A model generated the notes under the pieces. It made no database searches. It saw nothing but the letters and a program-made list of their open reading frames with translations, and had not been told where the DNA came from. The translations under genes and the position numbers were made by a program. From positions 2,866 to 14,780 of the forward strand of contig FR887224.1 in the NCBI GenBank assembly GCA_000436735.1: a stretch of DNA of 11,915 bases. Reading direction: 5' to 3'. This DNA comes from Firmicutes bacterium CAG:170 (GTDB taxonomy: Bacteria; Bacillota; Clostridia; Oscillospirales; Oscillospiraceae). This document shows positions 5,876 to 11,627 of the stretch, one piece after another. Each line of letters starts with the position of its first letter. Position 1 is the stretch's first letter.

Positions 5876-6038
5876 GGTGTATTCTTCCAACTCCCAACGC
5901 ACCCGGAGAGCGGGCCTTTTCGCACCGTGCTGCGGCATTTTCCCTTGAAATACGTCAGGATTCCTGCGAAAAAATGTCTTGCGCAGCGCAAAAATCCCTC
6001 GCTGCAGGTCACTTCGCCAGTTTTCAGATACACCCTAG
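5872..6038 (-). repeat. MITE-like repeat element, copy A (inverted relative to copy B)
   Basis: A 167-bp segment bounded by CTAGGGTGTAT (5872-5882) and ATACACCCTAG (6028-6038), which are exact inverted repeats. Read on the minus strand it aligns along its length with 7886-8048. Shared blocks in the same order are GTATCTGAAAAC, GTGAC, TTTTTC(C)GCAGGAA, TTTCAAGG(G)AAAATG and the block CGGTGC(G)AAAAGGCCCGCTCTC. The intact end reads GGGTGTATCTGAAAACTGG; the other end is degenerate internally (GAGTTGGAAGAATACACCC). It encodes no plausible protein. The spoIIP stop codon TAG (5873-5875) is formed by its terminal sequence. Size, terminal inverted repeats and lack of coding capacity fit a miniature inverted-repeat element; no transposase is present. 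Confidence 0.8.
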
Positions 6039-6069
6039 TTAGTCCGATAAAATTTTTTTCAAAAACCTC

Positions 6070-6097
6070 TTTACAAATCGGAAAAGATGTGTATAAT
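6070..6097 (+). promoter_or_regulatory. Sigma-A promoter for perR-rbr
   Basis: TTTACA (6070-6075) and a perfect TATAAT (6092-6097) have a 16-base spacer. The predicted start is near 6104, within an A/T-rich operator-like sequence. Confidence 0.72.
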
Positions 6098-6120
6098 AAT
6101 AACTGTAATGATAATTATTC
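6092..6120 (+). promoter_or_regulatory. Candidate PerR/Fur-type operator
   Basis: The sequence from the -10 box onward holds AATAATAA (6096-6103) opposed by GATAATTATT (6110-6119), including the palindrome ATAATTAT (6111-6118). It resembles the A/T-rich inverted repeats bound by Fur-family proteins (PerR box TTATAATNATTATAA) but is imperfect. Binding here would block transcription of perR itself and of rbr downstream. Confidence 0.45.
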
Positions 6121-6139
6121 TTGTTTTGGAGCGATGCCT

Positions 6140-6535
6140 ATGATGCCTGTCAGAAAACACAGCCGGAAGCGCGACGCGATCTTATCCTGCGTCCGCGGTA
6201 CGACCTGTCATCCGACGGCGGAATGGGTCTACACGCAGCTCAAGCCGGAGATCCCGGATCTGAGTCTCGGCACGGTCTACCGCAACCTCGCCATGTTCAA
6301 GCAGGACGGCGAGATCGTCTCGGTGGGAACGGTCGCGGGTCTGGAGCGCTTCGACGGCAACACCGCGCCCCATGCGCACTTTGTCTGCACCGCGTGCAGC
6401 GGCGTGTACGATGTGCCGCAGGATGCGCTTCCCGAGGAATTCGTCCGCTCCGCCGAGCAGGCGACCGGCGGCGAGATCGCGGCGTATCAGCTCAGCTATT
6501 ACGGAATTTGTTCAAATTGCAAAAACAGCAAATAA
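6140..6535 (+). CDS. perR: Peroxide-responsive repressor PerR (Fur family)
   Basis: A 131-residue Fur-family metalloregulator. The winged-helix part includes HPTAEWVYTQL and LSLGTVYRNLAMF. The metal-sensing residues match B. subtilis PerR with exact spacing: His24, Asp72, His78, His80 and Asp91 correspond to His37, Asp85, His91, His93 and Asp104, a constant offset of 13. The structural zinc cysteines are Cys83, Cys86, Cys124 and Cys127. With Fe(II) bound, PerR represses peroxide defence genes; peroxide oxidises the ligand histidines and releases the repressor. I chose the ATG at 6140 because GGAG (6128-6131) is 8 bases away. The in-frame ATG at 6134 is only 2 bases from it, and longer frames start inside the repeat element. 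The reverse rubrerythrin gene follows after 37 bases and is the likely main target. Confidence 0.88.
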   Translation: MMPVRKHSRKRDAILSCVRGTTCHPTAEWVYTQLKPEIPDLSLGTVYRNLAMFKQDGEIVSVGTVAGLERFDGNTAPHAHFVCTACSGVYDVPQDALPEEFVRSAEQATGGEIAAYQLSYYGICSNCKNSK

Positions 6536-6572
6536 TAAATGAAACAGTGAAACAAATGATGGAGGTATTCTT

Positions 6573-7163
6573 ATGAAAAAATTCGTGTGCAAGGTTTGCG
6601 GTTATGTCTACGAGGGCGAAGCGGCTCCCGAGTTCTGCCCGGTCTGCAAGGCTCCGGCCAGCATGTTCGAGGAAGTCAAGGGCGAAATGAAGCTCGCTGC
6701 GGAGCATGAGTTCGGCGTCTATGAGACCACCGTCCGCGACAACGAGAAGATCAGCGCAGAGGACAAGGCGTTCATCCTTGAGCAGCTCAAGGCCAACTTC
6801 AACGGTGAGTGCAGCGAAGTCGGCATGTACCTGTGCATGGCCCGCATCGCCCACCGCGAGGGCTATCCGGAGGTCGGCCTGTATTGGGAAAAGGCAGCCT
6901 ATGAAGAGGCAGAGCACGCAGCGAAGTTCGCCGAGATGCTCGGCTCGACGCTGGAGCCCAACATGAAGGCGACGACGAAGGACAACCTCAAGTGGAGAGT
7001 GGATTGCGAGTTCGGCGCCACGCAGGGCAAGTTCGAGCTGGCCGCCTGCGCAAAGAAGAACGGCCTCGACGCCATCCATGACACCGTCCATGAAATGGCA
7101 AAGGACGAGGCCCGTCACGGCCGTGCCCTCAAGGGCCTGCTGGACCGCTATTTCGGCAAGTAA
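6573..7163 (+). CDS. rbr: Reverse rubrerythrin (rubredoxin domain followed by diiron domain)
   Basis: A 196-residue cytosolic peroxide-scavenging protein. The N-terminal rubredoxin-like site is MKKFVCKVCGY...CPVCK (Cys6, Cys9, Cys22, Cys25). It is followed by a four-helix ferritin-like domain with the diiron ligands in ANFNGECSEVGMY, AAYEEAEHAAKF, VDCEFGATQGKFEL and HEMAKDEARHG. Having the rubredoxin domain first is the reverse rubrerythrin order known from clostridia, where these proteins reduce H2O2 (and oxygen) with electrons passed from NAD(P)H by redox partners, and are PerR-controlled. The clean rubredoxin motif right after the ATG and GGAGG about 10 bases upstream fix the start. It is cotranscribed with perR and closed by a strong terminator. 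No frameshift or missing ligand is seen. Confidence 0.93.
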   Translation: MKKFVCKVCGYVYEGEAAPEFCPVCKAPASMFEEVKGEMKLAAEHEFGVYETTVRDNEKISAEDKAFILEQLKANFNGECSEVGMYLCMARIAHREGYPEVGLYWEKAAYEEAEHAAKFAEMLGSTLEPNMKATTKDNLKWRVDCEFGATQGKFELAACAKKNGLDAIHDTVHEMAKDEARHGRALKGLLDRYFGK

Positions 7164-7187
7164 TTCAGCCTAAAATAAGCCTTTTTG

Positions 7188-7222
7188 AGAGGAAGCAGGA
7201 ACAAACCTGCTTCCTCTTTTTT
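7188..7222 (+). terminator. Rho-independent terminator after rbr
   Basis: GAGGAAGCAGG (7189-7199) pairs perfectly with CCTGCTTCCTC (7206-7216) around a 6-base loop, followed by six T (7217-7222). It lies 25 bases after the rbr stop codon. Confidence 0.95.
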
Positions 7223-7295
7223 GCTTGGAAGCTTGTACGCTTGTACTTGTACCAGCCTTTGCGTTTCAAAACAGCGCGGCTTTGCGCGAAAGCAT

Positions 7296-7325
7296 TTGCA
7301 TCGGCGCGGCCGTTTGTGGTACACT
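7296..7325 (+). promoter_or_regulatory. Probable sigma-A promoter for the 73-residue gene
   Basis: TTGCAT (7296-7301) and TACACT (7320-7325) have an 18-base spacer and lie about 30 bases before the start codon. Confidence 0.5.
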
Positions 7326-7355
7326 AAAAGTAAAGAGTCTGAAAGGAGCGGCTTT

Positions 7356-7577
7356 ATGAACGAATACGAAGTTCTGATCGAGACAATCAACCCCTGCGGC
7401 GGAGAAGCGCACGCCAAAAAGGAATTTCAGGAGATCGAGACGGAAAGCCCGGAGCGCTGGGTGAAGGAGAACGGACGGTATCCGGTGCTGGACAGCGGCA
7501 AAAATCTCTCCGGCGATACGGTCATTACGACCGGCGACGGAAAGGGCATCCTGATCCGGTATACCTTCACGGAGTGA
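7356..7577 (+). CDS. Small conserved-looking protein of unknown function (73 residues)
   Basis: I do not recognise a named family. The protein is acidic and soluble, with no membrane segment or signal peptide, and begins MNEYEVLIETINPCGGEAHA. A central helix-like stretch KKEFQEIETESPERWVKENG is followed by VITTGDGKGILIRYTF, probably beta-strands. AAGGAG (7343-7348) sits 7 bases before the ATG, and the gene has its own promoter and a perfect terminator. That makes it a genuine independent transcription unit despite its size. The NPCGGEAHA segment has a single Cys and a single His and could be a small ligand or metal site, but nothing proves it. It lies between the two repeat copies and has no functional link to perR-rbr visible in the sequence. 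Confidence 0.75.
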   Translation: MNEYEVLIETINPCGGEAHAKKEFQEIETESPERWVKENGRYPVLDSGKNLSGDTVITTGDGKGILIRYTFTE

Positions 7578-7596
7578 AGCCACCGCGCGAAACAGG

Positions 7597-7624
7597 AGGA
7601 GACTGCTCGGCAGTCTCCTTTTTT
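7597..7624 (+). terminator. Rho-independent terminator after the 73-residue gene
   Basis: AGGAGACTGC (7597-7606) and GCAGTCTCCT (7610-7619) are perfect complements around TCG, followed by a T run to 7624. Confidence 0.94.
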
Positions 7625-7848
7625 GCGTCTTGCCCGCGGCGCTGGCTGCTGAAAACCTGCCCGATGGGCGGCTTTGGAGGAAGAAAAACGCGGGCGGAAA
7701 AATATTTTTTTCGTTTAACGATGAAAAGAAATGCAGACGGCGGCGCTCCGGAGGGGCATATCTGCAAGGGTATACCGCCGGAGGCGGAGACAGTGTATAT
7801 ACATGCATAAAACGTGTGAGACCGTAATTTTCGACCCTAGAAATTGGA
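7625..7848. other. Noncoding stretch upstream of the arc promoter
   Basis: About 220 bases with no supported gene. Frames here on both strands lack ribosome binding sites and recognisable content. It contains a small pair of palindromes, GTATATAC (7795-7802) and ATGCAT (7803-7808), some 40 bases upstream of the arc -35 box, which could be part of a regulatory site but match no consensus convincingly. Confidence 0.4.
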
Positions 7849-7877
7849 TTGAAATTCCGGAAAAACTAGGCTATACT
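7849..7877 (+). promoter_or_regulatory. Sigma-A promoter for the arginine operon
   Basis: TTGAAA (7849-7854) and TATACT (7872-7877) are separated by 17 bases. The predicted start near 7884 lies at the boundary of repeat copy B, so the roughly 190-base 5' leader of arcA consists mostly of that repeat. No other near-consensus promoter was seen between the repeat and arcA. Confidence 0.72.
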
Positions 7878-7885
7878 GAACATAA

Positions 7886-8048
7886 TAAGGGCGTATCTGA
7901 AAACCGGAAAGTGACGAGCAGTGAGAAGCGCCTGTGCAGAGCAGGCTGTTTTTCCGCAGGAACACTTGCCGTTTTCAAGGAAAAATGGCGCGGCGCGGTG
8001 CAAAAGGCCCGCTCTCTGGGGCGTCTGGAGTTTTCAGATACACTCAAG
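7886..8048 (+). repeat. MITE-like repeat element, copy B (forms the arcA leader)
   Basis: A segment of about 163 bp with clear terminal inverted repeats: GTATCTGAAAAC near the left end (7893-7904) and GTTTTCAGATAC near the right end. Its interior aligns with the minus strand of 5872-6038, including TTTTTCCGCAGGAA, TTTTCAAGGAAAAATG and the block CGGTGCAAAAGGCCCGCTCTC. It lies between a strong promoter and the arcA ribosome binding site, so it must be transcribed. The terminal repeats could fold the leader into a long hairpin. The frame through it continues into arcA but lacks a sensible start and family similarity. Confidence 0.8.
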
Positions 8049-8072
8049 GAAACACAGCAAGGAGGATCGCCT

Positions 8073-9302
8073 ATGCCGGTCTGTGTAACAAGTGAAATCG
8101 GCTCGCTGAAAAGGGTGCTTTTGCAGCGACCCGGACGGGAGCTGGAGCATCTCAGTCCCAACACCATGGAGCAGCTGCTTTTCGACGATATTCCCTATCT
8201 CTACGGCGCACAGCAGGAGCATGACTGCTTCGCGGAGATCCTGCGCGGCTGCGGCGCGGAGGTCGTCTATCTGGAGGATCTGACGGCGGATGTGCTGCGG
8301 CAGCGGCCGGAGCTGCGCGAGCCGTTCATTCACGACGTGATCGAGCACGCCGGAGGCAGCGCCCGGGGCTACCGCGCGGCGCTGGAAGAATATCTGACCG
8401 CCATCCGCGATCCGAAGCTGCTGGTGCAGCGGACGATGGAGGGCGTGACCTATCAGGAGATCTTCCCCAGCCGGAGCGGACGGCTCTCAAGCATGGTCGG
8501 GACGAAGGCGCGCTTCCTGATGCCGCCGATCCCGAACCTCTATTTTACGCGCGACCCCTTCGCATGCATCGGCCGCGGCGTGAGCCTCAACCATATGTAT
8601 TCCGCCACGCGCAGCCGCGAAACGCTTTACGGGAAATACGTCCTGACCTACCACCCGGATTTTGCCGGTCAGGTGCCGCTCTACTACACCCCGGAGGAGC
8701 ATTTCAGCATCGAGGGCGGCGATATCCTGAATCTCAGCCCGACCGTTCTGGCCGTCGGCATTTCCCAGCGCACCCAGCCGGAGGCCGTCGAGCGTCTGGC
8801 GGAGCGCATCTTTGCCGACGAGGCCGCCACGATCGATACCGTCCTTGCCTTTGAGATCCCGCGCACACGCGCGTTCATGCATCTGGATACCGTGTTCACG
8901 CAGGTGGATCGGGACAAGTTCTCCGTCCATCCCGGCATTCTGGAAATGCTCTCGATCTACGAGCTGACCGGCAGAGGGACGGGCCGCATTACGACGCGCG
9001 CGCTGCGGATGCCGCTGGAGGACGTTTTGAAGGAATACCTCCATCTCGACCATGTGCAGCTCATCCGCTGCGGCGGCGGCTGCGAGATCGCGGCGGAGCG
9101 TGAGCAGTGGAACGACGGCTCCAACACGCTCTGCGTCAGCCCCGGCGTCGCGGTCGTCTACGAGCGCAATTATGTGACCAATCAGATCCTCGAGGACTGC
9201 GGCGTGAAGATCCTGAAAATGCCCAGCTCCGAGCTTTCGCGCGGACGCGGAGGCCCGCGCTGCATGAGTATGCCTCTGCTCCGGGAATCCGTTTCGTTCT
9301 GA
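8073..9302 (+). CDS. arcA: Arginine deiminase ArcA
   Basis: A 409-residue cytosolic enzyme that hydrolyses L-arginine to L-citrulline and ammonia, the first step of the arginine deiminase pathway. It starts MPVCVTSEIGSLKRVLLQRPG, a typical N-terminus (EIGxLKxVLLHRPG). All catalytic elements of the guanidine-modifying superfamily are visible: FTRDP (Asp161), EGGD (Glu214), HLDT (His270, Asp272) and the nucleophile Cys397 in GRGGPRCMSMPL close to the C-terminus. The length equals family norms. I chose the ATG at 8073 because GGAGG (8061-8065) is 7 bases upstream and homology begins there. The same frame is open back to 7731 but runs through the repeat element and promoter. It leads an operon with arcB (35-base gap) and the ornithine cyclodeaminase-like gene. 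Confidence 0.97.
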   Translation: MPVCVTSEIGSLKRVLLQRPGRELEHLSPNTMEQLLFDDIPYLYGAQQEHDCFAEILRGCGAEVVYLEDLTADVLRQRPELREPFIHDVIEHAGGSARGYRAALEEYLTAIRDPKLLVQRTMEGVTYQEIFPSRSGRLSSMVGTKARFLMPPIPNLYFTRDPFACIGRGVSLNHMYSATRSRETLYGKYVLTYHPDFAGQVPLYYTPEEHFSIEGGDILNLSPTVLAVGISQRTQPEAVERLAERIFADEAATIDTVLAFEIPRTRAFMHLDTVFTQVDRDKFSVHPGILEMLSIYELTGRGTGRITTRALRMPLEDVLKEYLHLDHVQLIRCGGGCEIAAEREQWNDGSNTLCVSPGVAVVYERNYVTNQILEDCGVKILKMPSSELSRGRGGPRCMSMPLLRESVSF

Positions 9303-9337
9303 CAAACCTACCGATATATTGAAAAGGAGAAATCATC

Positions 9338-10330
9338 ATGGCTGTTAACATTCGCGGCAGACACTTTCTGAAGCTTCTGGACTACACCCCGGCGGAGATC
9401 CGCTATCTGCTCGATCTGGCGAAGAATTTCAAGGACCTCAAGCGGGCCGGTACGCCGCACCGCTATCTTGAGGGCAAGAACATCGTCCTGCTGTTTGAAA
9501 AGACCTCCACCCGCACCCGCTGCTCGTTTGAGGTCGCGGGAATGGATCTGGGCATGGGCGTGACCTATCTCGATCCCGGCAGCAGCCAGATGGGCAAAAA
9601 GGAATCCATCGCCGACACAGCGCACGTCCTCGGCCGGATGTACGACGGCATTGAATACCGCGGCTTCAGCCAGAAGATCGTCGAGGAGCTGGCCGAAAAC
9701 GCGGGCGTTCCGGTCTGGAACGGCCTGACCGACGAATTCCACCCGACGCAGATGCTGGCAGACCTCTTGACCATTGAGGAAAAGAAGGGCACGCTCAAGG
9801 GTGTCCGCTTCACCTATTTCGGTGATGCCCGCAACAACATGGGCAATTCCCTGATGGTCGCCTGCGCGAAGATGGGCCTGCACTTCACGGCCTGCGCACC
9901 GAAGGAGCTGTTCCCGGCGGCGGAGCTGGTCGAAACGTGCCGCGAGCTTGCAAAGCAGAGCGGCGGCTCCGTCACGCTCACCGAGAGCGTGGAGGAGGGC
10001 GCAAAGAACGCCGACGTGCTCTACACCGATATCTGGGTCTCCATGGGTGAGCCGGACTGCGTCTGGGCAGAGCGCATCCGCCTGCTGACGCCGTATCAGA
10101 TCAACGCGAAGGTCATGGCCATGGCCAAGCCCGACGCGCTGTTCATGCACTGCCTGCCGTCCTTCCACGATACCAACACCACCATTGGTAAGGAGATCGC
10201 CGACAAGTTCGGCATTACGGAGATGGAGGTCTCCGACGAGGTGTTCTCCGGCCCGCAGTCGGTCGTGTTCGACGAGGCGGAAAACCGGATGCACACCATC
10301 AAGGCTGTGATCTACGCAACGCTCAAATAA
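9338..10330 (+). CDS. arcB: Ornithine carbamoyltransferase (catabolic context)
   Basis: A 330-residue carbamoyltransferase. Family motifs: carbamoyl phosphate binding STRTR (57-61), HPTQ (135-138), the ornithine-binding SMGEP loop (235-239) and HCLP with the catalytic Cys272. It interconverts citrulline plus phosphate with ornithine plus carbamoyl phosphate. Position directly after arcA implies the catabolic direction (ArcB), though the sequence alone does not separate ArcB from biosynthetic ArgF. AAGGAG stands about 10 bases before the ATG. The stop codon TAA overlaps the start of the next gene's ribosome binding site, and 12 bases separate the two genes, suggesting translational coupling. 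Carbamate kinase, which normally uses the carbamoyl phosphate to make ATP, does not follow. Confidence 0.96.
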   Translation: MAVNIRGRHFLKLLDYTPAEIRYLLDLAKNFKDLKRAGTPHRYLEGKNIVLLFEKTSTRTRCSFEVAGMDLGMGVTYLDPGSSQMGKKESIADTAHVLGRMYDGIEYRGFSQKIVEELAENAGVPVWNGLTDEFHPTQMLADLLTIEEKKGTLKGVRFTYFGDARNNMGNSLMVACAKMGLHFTACAPKELFPAAELVETCRELAKQSGGSVTLTESVEEGAKNADVLYTDIWVSMGEPDCVWAERIRLLTPYQINAKVMAMAKPDALFMHCLPSFHDTNTTIGKEIADKFGITEMEVSDEVFSGPQSVVFDEAENRMHTIKAVIYATLK

Positions 10331-10342
10331 GGAGGGACGGAG

Positions 10343-11440
10343 ATGGCATTCGAGTTTCCGAAATACCACGCGCCGGACTTTAACGAGGAAAAATTCCGCA
10401 ATGCACCGGATGCGAAATGGGCCGCTGCCGAGCTGGACGGCGTTGCGCCGGAGGGCTACCACAGCACGTCGATGTACCCGGAGTATTTCAAGCTGAACGG
10501 CCAGTGGCGTCTGGCGGAGGAGAGCCGGATGGATTCCAGCGTCGTCCTGCGGGAGGACGGTACGCTGCGCGTGGTCGAGAACCGCAACCTCAAAAAGGGC
10601 GACCGCGTGATCCTCGGGCGGACGGAAAACTGTGAGGACGGCATTTACATGCACTGCCACGGCTTCGAGGAGCCGGGCGAGACGCTGGAGGATCAGTTCG
10701 TGTTCCGTCAGGGACGCAGCCGCGAGACCTCCTATGCCAAGGACTATGACCGGCTGATCGAGCTTCTGCGCTATGAAAAAGAGCACGGCAATATCCTCTG
10801 GGTCATGGGCCCCGCGTTTGCCTTTGACGAGGACGCCAGAAGAGCCATGCAGGCGCTGGTCGAAAACGGCTACGCGCACGGCCTCATGGCCGGCAATGCC
10901 CTTGCCACGCACGATCTGGAAGGCGCGCTGCTGCACACCGCGCTCGGTCAGGATATCTATACGCAGAAGTCCCAGCCCAACGGCCACTATCACCATCTGG
11001 ACGTCATCAACAAGGTGCGCCGCAGCGGCTCTATCCCGCAGTTCATCGAGGACTATGACATCGACAACGGCATCATCTACAGCGTCGTAAAGAACAACGT
11101 GCCGTTCGTCCTGACCGGCTCCATCCGCGACGACGGCCCGCTGCCCGAGGTCATCGGCGACGCCTACCGCGGCCAGAGCGCCATGCGGGAGCTGGTCAAA
11201 AAATCCACAACGGTCATCTGCCTTGCTACGATGCTCCACACCATCGCCACCGGCAACATGACGCCGTCGTTCCGCGTCCTTCCGGACGGGACGATCCGGC
11301 CGGTCTACCTCTACTGCGTGGACGCGGACGAGTTCGTGGTCAATAAGCTGCTCGACCGCGGCAGCCTCTCCGCAACGACCATCGTCACCAACGTGCAGGA
11401 CTTCATCACCATCGTTGCAAAGGGACTGGACGTGATCTGA
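10343..11440 (+). CDS. TIGR00300/LOR-SDH-type protein, probable ornithine cyclodeaminase
   Basis: A 365-residue protein resembling the family named for the conserved region of lysine-oxoglutarate reductase/saccharopine dehydrogenase enzymes (TIGR00300). Its C-terminal part has GLMAGNALATHDLEGALL, GHYHHLDVINKVRRSGSI, NNVPFVLTGSIRDDGPLPEV, ATMLHTIATGNM and a Rossmann-like end, DRGSLSATTIVTNVQDF. Members include the archaeal ornithine cyclodeaminases and the C-terminal domain of the cyanobacterial arginine-guanidine-removing enzyme AgrE, both making proline and ammonia from ornithine. It is unrelated to mu-crystallin-type cyclodeaminases. The ATG at 10343 follows GGAGGG 6 bases away. Tight linkage to arcB, whose product is ornithine, agrees with this role. 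The AgrE-type N-terminal dihydrolase domain is absent, its job presumably done by ArcA and ArcB. Family assignment is from remembered motifs; the reaction is inference from family and context. Confidence 0.78.
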   Translation: MAFEFPKYHAPDFNEEKFRNAPDAKWAAAELDGVAPEGYHSTSMYPEYFKLNGQWRLAEESRMDSSVVLREDGTLRVVENRNLKKGDRVILGRTENCEDGIYMHCHGFEEPGETLEDQFVFRQGRSRETSYAKDYDRLIELLRYEKEHGNILWVMGPAFAFDEDARRAMQALVENGYAHGLMAGNALATHDLEGALLHTALGQDIYTQKSQPNGHYHHLDVINKVRRSGSIPQFIEDYDIDNGIIYSVVKNNVPFVLTGSIRDDGPLPEVIGDAYRGQSAMRELVKKSTTVICLATMLHTIATGNMTPSFRVLPDGTIRPVYLYCVDADEFVVNKLLDRGSLSATTIVTNVQDFITIVAKGLDVI

Positions 11441-11521
11441 CGCAGGCGGAGCGCACCGGAAAAACGGATATACGCTCCGGCGGGCGGACAAGAGCCGTCG
11501 GCCCCAACAGATAATATTCGG

Positions 11522-11546
11522 AGGCGCCGCCGGGGAGGCGGCGCCT
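11522..11546 (+). terminator. GC-rich terminator-like hairpin after the arginine operon
   Basis: AGGCGCCGCC (11522-11531) and GGCGGCGCCT (11537-11546) pair perfectly around a 5-base loop. The following TTCTGCTGTCC is a poor U tract, so termination may be incomplete. Confidence 0.6.
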
Positions 11547-11567
11547 TCTGCTGTCCTCTGCCGGGGT

Positions 11568-11581
11568 GGAAAGCGCTTGCA
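11568..11581 (+). promoter_or_regulatory. cre-like site overlapping the -35 box
   Basis: GGAAAGCGCTTGCA resembles the CcpA catabolite-responsive element (TGWAANCGNTNWCA) with mismatches at the first base and at one weakly conserved position. Overlap with the -35 box would favour repression in the presence of preferred sugars. No ccpA gene is seen in the window. Confidence 0.35.
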
Positions 11582-11605
11582 TCGTCTGCGCGGATGCGCT
11601 AGAAT
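11577..11605 (+). promoter_or_regulatory. Sigma-A promoter for the amidohydrolase gene
   Basis: TTGCAT (11577-11582) and TAGAAT (11600-11605) have a 17-base spacer, about 22 bases before the start codon. Confidence 0.65.
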
Positions 11606-11627
11606 ATTCCTGAAATGAGGCGAAGCT

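Noticed and set aside
5927..6139. In-frame upstream extension of perR to 5927
   Set aside because: It lies in the repeat element and runs through the promoter and operator; the PerR similarity begins after 6140.
7231..7252. Triple TTGTAC tandem (two GCTTGTAC units plus TTGTAC)
   Set aside because: Too short to indicate a functional repeat array; probably local slippage between a terminator and the next promoter.
7795..7812. Possible ArgR box (TATATACATGCATAAAA) upstream of the arc promoter
   Set aside because: It matches only loosely the Bacillus-type ARG box and has no paired second box; short A/T palindromes arise easily by chance.
7731..8072. In-frame upstream extension of arcA (start at 7731)
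   Set aside because: It would translate through the promoter and the repeat element, with no similarity to arginine deiminases; the ATG at 8073 has GGAGG and the family N-terminus.
9308..11491. Very long minus-strand open frame (727 codons) opposite arcB and the cyclodeaminase-like gene
   Set aside because: It is the antisense shadow of two well-supported genes; GC-rich codon bias removes stops on the opposite strand, and the translation resembles no family.
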